64,000 nucleotides of DNA from Phyto melanocephala. Lineage: Eukaryota > Arthropoda > Insecta > Diptera > Rhinophoridae. Positions 20,231 to 32,360 of the stretch are shown piece after piece (the stretch's first letter is position 1; each line of letters begins with the position of its first letter). Where the stretch lies: NCBI GenBank assembly GCA_941918925.1, contig OW799236.1, positions 70,336,465-70,400,464 on the forward strand, written 5' to 3'. Under the pieces are notes generated by a model. That model was not told the DNA's origin, ran no database searches, and saw nothing but the letters and a program-made list of their open reading frames with translations. Both the position numbers and the translations under genes were made by a program.

Positions 20231-21480
20231 TTTAGGCTCGGTTAAATTGAGACCAACAATCAACAATTTACGAGCCTATTGTTTTCCAAAGTTCTCTTAC
20301 GGAACGGTTATAGATTAAGTAAAAATTAGATTGCTTTCTTGGGTATATCTGATGCGATGTGCTCAATGCAAGCAATGATCTTAATCATATGGAAATATTT
20401 GCAATATCAGAAGTTCTAGAACAAAGCGACGGTACACGGTACCACTTTGGGTCGAATTTTGGGTATAAGATTCATTAAACTCGTACATAAAGAGGTTAGA
20501 AAGAATCAGACACCTATAAGGCGCACAAGTCGAATGATTACAATCAGCGCATTCAGGTTACATCAATATCTTTAATAGTGTGAGCTTTATCGATCGGAGG
20601 AAGAAATGGATATACTCAGTAGCGTTAGACTTATGAGAGTGGGACGAATGAATTATGGAAAGAAACATGATTTGCTACCAGGGAAAATAGATTTCATTGC
20701 ACTTTTTAAGCAGTCGGTTATAAAGTGGGTGCTGCAAATAAATGTGAAATCGTTGTTAAAGGCCATGACTGACTATCAGATTTAGTCGTTTGATAAGTCA
20801 AAAATTGTATGTGTGTTCAGAAAGTGTGATAGTGTGGACACAAAGTGTACATGTGTGACAGATTTTTTGACAAGTGTGTCCGATTTGATAATCTTTTGGA
20901 AATTTTCATAAAATAATAGTTTCTGTGCGATCAGAGTTGCTTTTTCTAAGCAAGTATGACAGTGTGGCATCCAATAACATATTTTGTTGCGATTTTTTCA
21001 TGTAGGACAGAAAACTATCAGATTTTTATTTGACATAATCGCACGACTTTGTAGTCAACAAGTCATGACCTTAATGGTTGATAGTATTTTAAGGTTCACT
21101 CGATGTATTAATACAAATGCGATGACACTGATGAGGGTTGAGAGACAGATAGGCATATCTGAGAATTAAACGGCAGTCGAACTTAAGAAGAGAAGATCTT
21201 CAGCAATATTCCGCATGCCAAAACCCAGAATTGACTTTGGAAATGTAGTGGTGAAGGAAAAATTTTATCAATGGATAAACTCTGTAAACCTGCAAAGGTT
21301 GATTGAGATAACCAATCGTAAACAGGAGGGGTTCAATAAAGATATTCCGAGGAGTGCGATGAGCTAGATAACTACGCTGATTACAAGGCTTGGAAACTTT
21401 AAATATTATCTGATTATGATGCAGATATATTATGTCTGGAAGATGGTGGAAATGTCCACGCATGTCCAGCATGGGCTAAA
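20231..21480 (+). pseudogene. Possible LINE ORF2 C-terminal remnant, heavily decayed
   Basis: The region is less AT-rich than its surroundings. At 21370-21480 the plus strand gives ITRLGNFKYYL and, after a shift, HACPAWAK, recalling the TGH..F..YL and C..CPAW motifs at the end of LINE ORF2. Many stops. The rest of the stretch is unassigned. Confidence 0.3.
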
Positions 21481-23639
21481 ATATTTAGGATTTTAGTGAG
21501 GCACACAATGAGTGTGGGATGTGAGGGATCTTTCATCTAAAGGAGATGCTGGCGATTACAACGGACTATGCGATAAGGGCTGTTGGAAATCAGCAGTATG
21601 CAGTGCTGAACCATGTTGTAGTCATGATATCACTGGTAGTCGAGGTGGTCAAAAACGGACCCGAAATGACAGAAGTCATCTTCGGTATTCTTTCTACACA
21701 TATTATAGTTCCCAAAAAAGAAATTTATTTTTATAAAAAATAAGAGCTGGTGGAAGAAATACATTTTCATTTTAATATTAAAGCTGTTAGAAGTGCGTTA
21801 CAAGCTATTAAATTTTATTTCTCTGAGAAATAAAAACTAAAGCAGTTATTGTTTCTATGCGGCTTATGTATCTCGTACAATAATCATTATTAAGAATAAG
21901 TAATTGCAAATGCTTTCGTAATATCGTCTCTCACACATAATTCATTGCTTGCTAATGTTTTGTTTGTTAAAATTAATGTATAAAATGTTTCTGTAACTTC
22001 CACCGAAGCACAGAGTGCCATAAAATGTATATAGAATGTATGTATATGCTTGAATGCCAACATATACAAAAATCATTACAAATTCTAGGGCTGATCTTAA
22101 ATATTGGAAACTACGCTAGAAATTAAAATATATTTATTGCGCTACAATTTACTTAATAGTAATTGTGTTAAAATCGAAATTATTTATAGTTCTTAGATTA
22201 ATTTATATAATTTTAATAATTTTTTACCAAAATCCTTCATTTACTTGCTTATATTTATCACAATTTATAGAAAGTGTTCGGTTAATGCGTCCGTGTCTGA
22301 AATGAGAACGCATTAAAAACATGCAAAAATATTTTATTGTTAAATTAAAATTGCTAAATTCAGTGCACAAGAAGTTAAATTAATATAATTGATTGAGTAA
22401 CTATTTTAAAAAATACAATATGACAACAAAAGAATAACAATTGGTACTTTGACGCAAAAGGGTCTTACTGTTCATAACCAACCCAGTTTTTTTAAATTTT
22501 TTGACAACTCTTCAAATGGTTAACACATTATGTGCACTTCCTCGGCTGAAAATTCTTCGAAGTTTACGAGCGGTCAGAACATAACTTTCCAAATTTGTGT
22601 AATAAGTTTTCATAATTCTAATCGCATTAAGCATATGTATATGTATAATTTCCCCTAACCAAATTCTATAAGGATTGATTAATAATACGCCCTAAAAACC
22701 AAATAAGCGCTACAAACGCACATTAAACTTTAATGAATATTTTAATCGAGATAAAGTTTCGTTCGACATAATGGTAAACAATGAACTTTAGTTTCCATTA
22801 AATTCATGAAAATTCTTCAATTGCTCATAAAACTGTGCTTATTTGACTAAAGGTTTAAACAGAATTACGACTGCAACTGCAGGCAAAATCATTGTCGACA
22901 AAACGTGGCACATACTTAAGTATATGTCATTAACGTCAAATACTCTCATTGTTTTATTTGAATTATTATTTTTCAATTGCATTATTTTTTCTTGTAACAA
23001 AACAGCAAAAATATACGAACAGATGATTACATTATCGAAAGAGCGAGTGGCTTAAAATGATACCACAAGCAAAAATGTTCGGTAAATAACATAGATTCTC
23101 ATAACCGTGTTTAGCAAAGTATTAAAATTCTATTCACTTTAAATATAATTGTTGTGATCCTTCGTCAATGTCGGAATCGCACCAAAAATATTTTTATATA
23201 TTGTGGTATATGCGAGTTGAACCGACCAATATTGTTTTAACTATTTTTGTTGGTTGTATATTTTTGTGGCTTACCCTAATCTATCAAGTGCCGGTTATTG
23301 TTAACATTATTTAAAATAATTGTATTTACAATTAATCAGTAAATTTACATAATTAATTAATTACAAACATTTACCAAATGTGTACTAAGTATATTCTAGC
23401 TTAAATTCAATCGATAGTTGGTACTCGTAAACAACATATTTTTAATTAAAATTTTAAATTTCATTACAAGAAGTTAGAGCTATTTGAAATTGCTCATCTT
23501 AAAGACGAATATAGTTTTGCATATGAAACTTTAATTGTAAATATTAATTTAAAAAAAATTAAAACCTCTTAAATATATGCGTATCCTATTAGTTTTCATG
23601 GTGTTTTTCTTAATTTTGTTAACCATTTAAAATAAAAAA
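21481..23639. other. AT-rich DNA, nothing identified
   Basis: Short ORFs without recognisable motifs; no repeat found with other parts of the window. Confidence 0.45.
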
Positions 23640-24410
23640 CAAGTAAGAGCGCTATATTCGGCCGTGCCGAATCTTATATACCCTTCACAACATGTAGTCA
23701 TGCAATAACAGTAGATTGTGTCACCATTCATCCCATATGAAATACGTACATACGTATAAAAACATACATATATAAAAACATCCCATTGTAAAATTATAAA
23801 TTCATGTATGTATGTTAAAAAAACAAAAAAAAAAAAAATATTTAAAAAAAAATTTAAAAAAAAATTTAAAAAAAAAATTTAAAAAAAAAAATAAAAAAAA
23901 AATTAAAAAAAAAAAAATTATTATATATATAATATATATAAAACAAAAAAAAAATAAAAAAATATTAAAAAAAAAATAATAATAAAAATATATATATTAT
24001 ACTAAATAAAAAATAAAAAAAATAAAAAAAAATTAAAAAAAAAAATTTTAAAAAAATTAATAAAAAAATTTTTTTTGGCTCAGCTGGGATTCGATGCCAC
24101 GTTTTCCCTAACCAGTATACACGTTTGTATGTATGTATGTTGTTGTTGTAATGTTGTTTTTGTGAAAAAAAAATCGAGGTGGTCGTGGGTTTTTGCTCAT
24201 ATCTCAGTTGTTTATGTACCGATGTTTCTGATTTTCAATACCGATCTACTCCCGAATATTCCGAATATGATATTTTAATACCTTACCCGGGTCCAACCTA
24301 TGTCGGGGGGCTTCAAAAAGTTGATTTCAACATACACAAGGACAGACGGTCAGACGGACAGACGGATGACAAACCTATATATACCCTTTTTCACTGTGTG
24401 AAGGGTATAA
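23640..24410 (-). mobile_element. Helentron-like element just downstream of the Oli gene
   Basis: In minus orientation: TATACCCTTCAC start (near 24410), a ~300-bp core with repeated GTCCGTCTGTC, an AT-rich microsatellite (23820-24070), then GTGAAGGGTATA, the TTCGGC-ACG-GCCGAA hairpin and CTCTTACTTG at 23640. Same architecture and near-identical core as 49704-50469, in opposite orientation. Its near end is ~106 bp past the Oli stop codon. Confidence 0.6.
23820..24070. repeat. A-rich simple-sequence tract inside the Helentron-like element
   Basis: Irregular runs of A with T interruptions. The mirror tract in the opposite-facing copy is at 50135-50380. Confidence 0.8.
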
Positions 24411-24516
24411 TAATATTAAATTCTACCAACATCTTTGCCATACTAAATTCTGCACAACCTTTTAAATAAATTATTCTCCCAGTTTTCTTCATTACTAAAA
24501 AACAAAAATATTAATT

Positions 24517-25418
24517 TTAACTGCTATTACCGGATGATTCATTGAATTCACTGCCCGCACTTTGCAGCAAAGCTTGAAGCTTAGCAGCTGCCGGAAACGA
24601 GGCCAAGTCTAGTGGAGCGGCTCCAGTGGTGCTTTGTATGTAAGCTAAAAGCCTGTAAAATATTTGAAACCACAAAGAAATTATAAATCGTTTTTCTTTT
24701 TTGTTTTATTCAAGTCGCTTACCTTCTCAATTCCTCTATAGCATTTTGTTGCATGAGTATATAGTTTTTGGCCAGCAAAAGAGTAGCAATTTTTGAAAGT
24801 TTTCGCACTGAAGGTGAATGAGCATAAGGTATCACATTGCGCAGTTCGTCTAATGCATCATTTAAATCGTGCATGCGGCGGCGTTCTCTATATTTAAAAC
24901 ACAAACAATTTCGTTAAACATTTAAGTATACAATTAAAACTTAATTAACTTAAAAGTAAAGAAAAAAAGTAAATTATTTTTTAAGCCCACCTTGCATTTA
25001 TATTTAATCTCACAGTTTTGCCTTGTCTGTTCTTTTGCTTTCCCCCAACACCAGCAACAGCCACACTGCCACCGCCTCCTCCACTACTGCCAACAGCAGT
25101 GGTAGAAAGCCCCGTTCCACTATTACTTGTTGAAGGTGCTAACATTAAGTTTGGACTAGTTTTTTCCATTACAGCTCCTGCCCCAGAATCTGGCTTATTT
25201 TCATCTCCCGGTGGTAGCATGCCTAAACTTTGAGCATAAAAACCTCCAAGTCCCACTGAACCCAAAGGTGTTCTTCTTCCAGGCACACTTTGCGGTGGAC
25301 TTGCTGTTGGTCCAGGATGACCGCTGGAATGAGGTCCCAGCATATTTGGTGTAGGTGGTATGGGTGGGTGTGTGTGACTTGGTAGGGCAAAGCCAAAGGG
25401 AAGATTGGGATGATCCAT
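24517..25418 (-). CDS. Oli: bHLH transcription factor, Olig/Beta3 family, Oli orthologue
   Basis: Three exons on the minus strand: 25418-24991, 24887-24723 and 24652-24517, with GT-AG introns of 103 and 70 bp; joined, 242 codons and a stop. Residues ~1-133 are low-complexity (Pro/His-rich start, Gly/Ser/Ala-rich middle). Residues ~134-199 are the bHLH: basic region [13 protein letters not shown], helix 1 [10 protein letters not shown], loop YAHSPSVRK, helix 2 [19 protein letters not shown], ending in EELRRLLAYIQ. The tail contains [19 protein letters not shown], a stretch typical of Beta3/Olig-like factors. Family knowledge: these bind E-boxes as dimers in the nucleus and specify neurons and muscle-related cells; Drosophila Oli is ~232 aa, close to this. 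The first intron splits Arg143 inside the basic region. ATG context is AAAATGG. A TTTTAG acceptor 14 bp upstream (25433-25435) suggests the 5' UTR starts in a distant exon. No clear poly(A) signal before the transposon downstream. Confidence 0.93.
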
Positions 25419-28400
25419 TTTCGTGTTTTATTCTAAAATGAGGATACAAGTAACATAATCTAGAATTGATTACATTGAAAATAAAAAATATGTATACTAC
25501 AGTGTATTGTGATTCGAAGTACTTATCGAAACTACCATTTGGGTTTTCATAGTTTATCTACTGTTCAGATTTTATGTTTATTTTGGCTACAGCCAACGTT
25601 TTCAATGAACATGAATTTTTTTACGGCGAAGTCCATATAAAATTTTGTATTCCTTTCTTCGGTATAGGTAATTGATCAACACATGAAATGAGTGTGAAAA
25701 GGCTTATAGGGCTTCTAGGCGCCTACTTATTGTTTAGCAATTTTTGAATTTGAGAAAAAATCAATTTTAGTCGAAGTAAAATAAAATATTTTTTTAAGTT
25801 TTTGGTGTTTTATGTATTATTTTTAAAGGCTGAAAATCATTCTACAAAAATCAATTTTTTTTTAAATTTATGTATTAATTTTTTGTTTATTTTTTGTAAA
25901 ATATCGCTCACAACCCGTAAAAGTAGGTAAATCTAAATGACTAATAATCTCTGAACTATAATTATTTTCCATTTCTTTTCGTGACTTTATATGCCGCAAT
26001 GATGAAATAAGTATATCTAAATGAGCTGCTATGTTGAGGAGATATTTTTATTTATTTTTTGATGATTTGAAAGTTTTATTATATCTCAATTATATCTTTG
26101 CCTTGCGACAATATTTTGTGAACTGTCGGGGTTTACTTTTTCAGTGGATAAGTATAATTCTGCTAAAAGTGACGCAGTTTTCAAAGTAGTTTTCAAAATC
26201 AACTTTTTACTTGCAGTCTAAAACATTTAGTCTAAACTACCTATTACTTGTATACATATAAGCTTATATCAAGTTATTAATTTTGATAACATGCATGTGA
26301 TATCATATCATGATATCATACATAAGATTTGTTCATAGCTGTTTTGAATTTTTGACTATTTGTACGGCGACGCAATTTCTACATTAGGTGCATACCCATA
26401 TTTGTACATCCTGCAACTGCACCTAATTTTAGGAAACAGAATTTGACAGAGGATCTTAGGTAAGCATTACAGAATAAAAACAACAAAATCACATACTTTA
26501 AAAATAACAATCTAAGCAATATTAATTAGGATGGGTTGTAAGGGTTATATATCAAAAATTGCCCAAAAATGTATGCAACACATATTTGAAAAAATATGTG
26601 AAAATTGATACAAGGGCGCTGCTGGAAATTTTTGCATTATGTAAAGGAATAATTAAAGAACTTATCTTGAAAACATAACAAGTAAATAAAATATAAAAGA
26701 AATATTGAACAAATTGATGGGTGGTAAATATCGGTTTATCTAGACAAACACAAAGTAAAGAATATTTTAGTTGTTTGCTTGATAATTCGAGACACTGTAT
26801 CTTTAAGCGGATCAAATGACCTAGAAAAGGATAATTTTTTGGAACACAAAAAATAAGTAAATTTTAAAAATCTATTATAACTTCTAAACCAAAAATCTAA
26901 TTGCAATAACTGAAGCATATTTGAAATCGATAGATAATTTTCTGTAAAATAGGATTATTCAATTTATTTAGGGGCACATAAAATTTTATATTTTTGTATT
27001 GTCTTTTCAACAGGCGCTAATGTGCTTCGTAAAAAGTTGTAAACTTAGAGTTTTTAATTTATTGCCGGATAATGGCGTAACTTAAATTTCTTTTTTGATA
27101 ATAATTATAGTATTTTACTTAATCAAATCGTTAAATATAACAGAAATGTGTTTGGGCAGACGACGTTTCGTGTATGTGCCTGGAATACGATTGTACATGT
27201 TGCTGGGGCTAAATCAAAATTATTGCATTATCTGAATGGTGTTGTGACTTGTCATATTATCTAATTTTTCAAAAAATCTTTAATGTATAAACAATTAGCG
27301 ACAATGAATTCGAAATAAAACTTATCTTGGGGAAAGTAATTTTCTCATAATTGTTGTTTCTCTGTACTCGTAATTAATGGAGTAATTTTGTAAATGAGAA
27401 GTAATTAACTCGGAACTAACTTTAATGTACTCATAATAAACTTTTCCGGAAATTTCTGTTTAATAAATTAATATTGTACTCACTTGGTAAGACCCAGGTC
27501 TAGCTTAAGACTATGGAGGTTAAAAGCAAATTGTACAAGTGCTACGCTTCCCACTGTTTCGACCTTAAGTCATATGGGTTAATTACACGAAATGCTAGTG
27601 TCGTGTATATTTCGCCTATATATGTATATAGAAAAAATTTATTATAAAAACCTAGACGGCATACATTGATATCTGAATTTATTCATTCGTTGTGTTTTAT
27701 GAGCATTGCCATATTCATATGTTCCCTTTCTTTCTCCATAATTTCTGCATTGTGCTTTTACGTTGTTTTTTCTTAAATGCAATCATTCACTTTACAAAGT
27801 AAAATTCTCACGACCTGGTGTAATTGCTTATAAGCTGAATATTCTGAGAGTACTTTTTGCTTAATTGTCACTTCTTTAGCTAATAATTTTAAGTTCAATT
27901 TATAGTTATCAGTGATAATTTGACGAGTATTGGCAGTCTATTGCATAAGAAGCATGATCATTTTTACAAAATTTTTAATAAATTATAAAATTTTAATATG
28001 GTTTTTGACATATGTATGTAAAAATAAATTCATACTTTTTAATTTAATAATTAAAATACATTTTAAAAGGTATTCGAACGTTTAAATAAAACTATTTCAA
28101 CTGTGACAAACACTTTAGTATACTACGAATAAGATGCTCAGTTACACAAAAGAAACATTACAAAATTGCTAACAAATATGTATTAATATAATGATCATCC
28201 CTTAAATGAATATTTCATATAAAAAAAAAGCAAACAAAAAAATATTTTACATATTCAATAAACCCTAAAAATAGATGTTTAACTATAAACATATTTTAAG
28301 CACTTGTTTATAAATTAAAATTTGTTTTGCGCCACAATAGACAAATACTTGAACAACTGTCATGATTTTTAAATACAACTAAGAAACCACCCTCGTTAAC

Positions 28401-28633
28401 ATGGAAGATAACATGACTATATGAGCACCATCTACCAATGAGTAGTAAAGTATACTGATTGTTAAATGCTTTCTAACAGATGGCGCCCTAAGAGAATACA
28501 GTATCAAAGCAAAAATAAAATAAATGAAAAGAGGATGCATGTGAAAACAAGGATATTCTATAAACATTTTTTTAATAACTTTTATCTTTTTTTCTATATT
28601 TTAAAAATTATTAGGAAAATACTGAGCTCCTAC
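25419..28633 (-). other. Probable 5' intron of Oli, otherwise unassigned
   Basis: 25419-25432 would be the last 14 bp of 5' UTR, preceded by a CATTTTAG acceptor. The 3.2-kb stretch up to a CACAG|GTAGGAG donor at 28633 has no ORF or repeat I recognise. 26293-26325 has palindromic GATATCATATCATGATATC-type sequence. Enhancers are possible but not demonstrable here. Confidence 0.4.
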
Positions 28634-29074
28634 CTGTGCCTTAGAAATTTTTAATCATTAATTTGTTTTAATATTTATTAAGTTTGAGAAGGTATTTTAT
28701 AAATTATTTAACACTTTGCGTTTAACTTTATTTATTTGCTAATTTAATATTCCTGTTTGCTTATTATTTGTTGTTTCACAAATAAATTATTTAGTCTTTA
28801 AACACTATTACGTTTTTTATTTGTCATTTTTTATTTACACACTACGTTTAATATTTTTTAGTTGTGCTTCAATTAATTATTTAACACAAAACCACAAAAT
28901 TATTTACACACTCTTTGTTACTGATGCTTATACTGCCTGTATTTAGTCCTTGTTATTTAGTTTAACACTTTTTTTTCTTCATCACATCGTTCTTTTGCTC
29001 TTAAGCAAATGATTACAACAACACAATGTTAACACTGCCGGCGTTTGTTATTTTATTCCATTGAGTGTTGAACT
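28634..29074 (-). promoter_or_regulatory. Candidate Oli leader exon and transcription start
   Basis: On the minus strand an initiator match TTCAGTT at 29077-29071 (A at 29074) is followed by ~440 bp of untranslated-leader-like sequence with no long ORF, then the donor CACAG|GTAGGAG. Less repetitive than its surroundings, with a CA/GT-rich core upstream (29080-29220). Purely positional inference; RNA data are needed. Confidence 0.3.
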
Positions 29075-29391
29075 GAATTGTGTTGTGTTGCCCTAACAGC
29101 AGCACACAGCAGCTCTTTAGCAATGTCAAAGCAGAACAACTTTTGCATCTAACCAGTATTGGGTAAATGCTTTTCTATGGTATTATGACTGTGTGTGAAT
29201 GTATATGTGTGTGTATAAAATTATAGCTTCGGTAACTACAGAGGCCCTTACATTTTAGACCTTTAGAAAGTTATAAATTAAATAAGATCAACAAAGGCAA
29301 CTTTTGGTGATTTAATTATTTCTTAGCGTATGTGTGCTTTGTAGGGTACAAATAAAGCAGTCGTTAATATTTTTTTAAATATTATTTAATT

Positions 29392-29915
29392 ACACTGCTC
29401 TGCAAAAAATAATTTTTTGTCTTCCCATTTAATAAAACTATGTGGACCATATGGATTTTGACGCGCTGAACTCAAATCCGTTGTCGGTTTTTTTCCATCA
29501 GATCGGGATTTTTTTTTATGGGCGTGGCAAAATTTTTCCCCTAAATTAGTCAGGTACGGAGACTTATTTCCTCCTAACTCGAGAATCAGTCATCCGATTT
29601 TCAAAAATAAAACACCAAAAAATGTGTAACAAAATTGTATTTATTTTAGTGGAATAAAATTTTTCTCTGTCTCTTATCGTTTTGGAGTTATTTAGAAATT
29701 AATGGAGAAAAAAATTTTTTTCGTGCAAAATTCGTCATATTTTTCAATTTAAAAATTGAATTAAAAAAAATTTAAGGCAAATATTCAACATTTTAAACTT
29801 TTTTCTGAGAGCTACTTGTCTTGGAAATAAAACAAGCCATAAACCATAAAAATCGGATAAAAAATGTGGATTTTATTGTCAATTTACCGCAGGTACCCAA
29901 TATTGTAATGCAACC
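29392..29915 (+). repeat. Left ~520-bp terminal inverted repeat
   Basis: Reverse complement of 31832-32360 with small differences. It contains GGGCGTGGC and several near-palindromic AT blocks. Confidence 0.85.
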
Positions 29916-30155
29916 AGCCTTACTTATGATATAAGTAAGGTAATGGAACTAAATTACAACGGTATTTTACATAGTTCTTGGAATTAATATTTATAACAGT
30001 ATTTTTCAATTACCTGTGATTTCAAATTAAGAACATTAGGGTAGATTCTGGTATTTATTGTATATATAGAAGCTAATGGGCAATAAGTAAGTCACTTTTA
30101 ATTTGAATATCGTGCGGTTAAAATCGGCAACAAAAAATAGATCTTATATTGTACT

Positions 30156-31552
30156 TTGTTATTGTATAAAGAAATAAAGCAATTAAAGAATCCACAAACG
30201 CTTTCATATTACAAAATCTCAAGGATTTGTAACAAATCTCCAAATTTATTTTGTTACGTATGTGGCGATCTAACTATAAGTTCTCAACGGGAGACAATAT
30301 TCTCCAAGATTAAAAATGCTTATCGCCGTTATTTTGGGTTTCCTATCGATGATAGAGATAAAAATTGGCTGCCGAAAATATGTTGTAGTAGCTGTGGTAA
30401 GTCTTTAAGAGGTTGGTTAAAAGGAAGTCATAAGTCTTTATGAAGCCGTTTATGAAGCCAGCGATTTGGAGTGAACCACAAAATCATCAAAATGATTGCT
30501 ACTTTTGCCATACTAAAACACGTGGGTTTACGAAAATAACAAAAATTAAAGTTACATATCCAAATTCTTCATGCGTCAAACGACCAGTTTTCCAGTTTAC
30601 AAGTAAATTTTTACCTCCATTGCCTCCTACAGACGATGAAGAAGATGGGCTTTCTGCAGCAACTGAATCCACTTACGCCAGCATGGGTGTTTCTTCGCAT
30701 TAATTTGGAAGTCCAACGAGTACACCTTATTTTCCGAATTAAACTGATATGAATAACTTTGTTTGTAAGTCAAGGCTTCAAAAAAACCAAGTCTGAGCTT
30801 CTTGCATCCCAATGGAAAGAATGGAGTTTGGTGCAAACGGATGTTAACGTCTCTTACTTTCGCAATAAAGAACAACCTTTTTTAATATATTTCAGCAAAG
30901 AGAAAGGTTTGATATTTTGCGATAATGCTGATGGACTTTTGCCTCAACTGTGTTTCAGTCATAAATCTCAGGATTGGCGGCTTGTTATTGATTCATCCAA
31001 GACAAGTTTAAAAGCCGTTTTACTTCACAATGGCAACAAATTTCCATTGGTCCTACTCGCGTATGCAAGAAATATGAAAGAAAACTATTGTAGCATGAAG
31101 ATGATACTACAACAAATTTTTATATTCCCATTACTCATGGAACGTATGTGCAGATTTGAAAGTCTTAGCAATGTTAAATGGATTGCAAAGTGGATATACT
31201 AAGTTTTATTGCTTCTTATGTAAATGGGATAGCCGCGCAAAAGAAAAACACTACAATGCTTGACCGAAAAGAGTAAATTTTATTCCAGGAAAAAAAATGT
31301 AGCAGAAGAGCCTTAAAAACAAAAGGAACAAACTCTTCTCTTCATATAAAGCTAGGCCTAATGAAAAATTTTGTCAAGGCAATAAACAAGGATGGTGAAG
31401 CCTTTCTATACATGAAGAGCGAATTTCCTAGAATCAGAGATGCTAAAGTAAAAGAAGGCATATTTGTAGGTCCACAAATACGACAGCTTATGAAGGACGA
31501 GGTCTTCAGAACGAAATTGAATGATGTAGAAGAGAGAGCATGGACAGCTTAA
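30156..31552 (+). pseudogene. Broken orphan-family gene inside the long-TIR element
   Basis: Coding pieces alternate between two frames. The first (to 30443) has FCYVCG and ICCSSCG, a paired Cys zinc-binding pattern. A frameshift leads to 30440-30703 with IWSEPQNHQNDCYFC. Then 30759-31202 has IDSSKTSLKAVLLHNGN; shortly after, GYTKFYCFLCKWDSRAKE is readable across a shift. 31361-31552 has LHIKLGLMKNFVKAINK and GIFVGPQIRQLM, then stops after ERAWTA, short of the family's ERFHQ region. At least three frame breaks make it dead. Close relatives, as I recall, are multi-copy uncharacterised arthropod proteins. The Asp in IDSSK and other acidic residues could belong to a transposase active site, but that is inference. 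A spliced relative is at 63184-64000. Confidence 0.65.
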
Positions 31553-31831
31553 GCTACTTTCTTATGTGTTTCCTTAATAAAAATTAATAATTATTAACAA
31601 AAATTTTGTGTTATTTTAAGTAAAATAGCCTGTAAATATTTTAATTTTTTATTGAAATTTGAAGTTATCTACGGGTGACAAGGTGGATGCTCTAAGCGAG
31701 GCGTTGCTACAAAATTACAATCTGGCAAATTTTTTTGCTTGTATATGTTTTAGTTGTACGAAAATAGATAGAAGTAAAAAGTTGTCATTCATTGATGCTA
31801 CAAGGCGCTTTAGTGCGCCCACTCTGACGTT

Positions 31832-32360
31832 GTTTGCTGCATTACACATATTTGGTCAATATTGGGTACCTGCGGTAAATTTACAATAAAATCCACATTT
31901 TTTAACCGATTTTTATGGTTTATGGCTTGTTTTATTTCCAAGACAAGTAGCTCTCAGAAAAAAGTTTCAAATGTTGAATATTTGCCTTAAATTTTTTTTA
32001 ATTCCATTTTTAAATTGAAAAATATGACGAATTTTGCACGAAAAAATTTTTTTTCTCCATTAATTTCTAAATAACTCCAAAACGATAAGAGATAGGAGAA
32101 AATTTTATTCCATTGAAATAAAAACAATTTTGTTACACATTTTTTGGTGCTTTATTTTTGAAAATCGGATGACCGGTTCTCGAGTTAGGATGAAATATGT
32201 GTCCGTACCTGACTAATTTAGGGGGAAAAATTTGCCACGCCCATAAAAAAAAATCCCGATCTGATGGAAAAAAACCGACAACGGATTTGAGTTCAGCGCG
32301 TCAAAATCCATATAGTCCACATAGTTTTATTAAATGGAGGATTTTGCTGCAGAGCAGTGT
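31832..32360 (-). repeat. Right ~520-bp terminal inverted repeat
   Basis: Inverted copy of the left arm; outer end CAGAGCAGTGT at 32350-32360. Confidence 0.85.

Larger units (their letters stand above)
29392..32360 (+). mobile_element. DNA-transposon-like element with ~520-bp terminal inverted repeats
   Basis: The two ends are long inverted copies: left 29392-29915 and right 31832-32360, both starting ACACTGCTCTGCA at the outer edge. The right arm has a ~12-bp insertion near its inner end and scattered substitutions. The 1.9-kb middle carries a broken gene of an orphan protein family. A TTA or TA duplication at the ends is possible but not clear. Long TIRs plus a central coding segment indicate a cut-and-paste transposon; the superfamily is not recognised. 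Confidence 0.75.

Noticed and set aside
24080..24125. tRNA-like or RNA polymerase III B-box (GATTCGATGCC) in the Helentron-like elements
   Set aside because: The loop and stems do not fit a T-arm and there is no A-box at the right distance.
25018..25233. 71-aa plus-strand ORF rich in Pro and Leu
   Set aside because: Antisense of the Gly/Ser-rich segment of Oli exon 1.
31659..31889. 76-aa ORF at the right inner edge of the long-TIR element
   Set aside because: It runs into the inverted repeat, starts at TTG and does not continue the orphan-family alignment.
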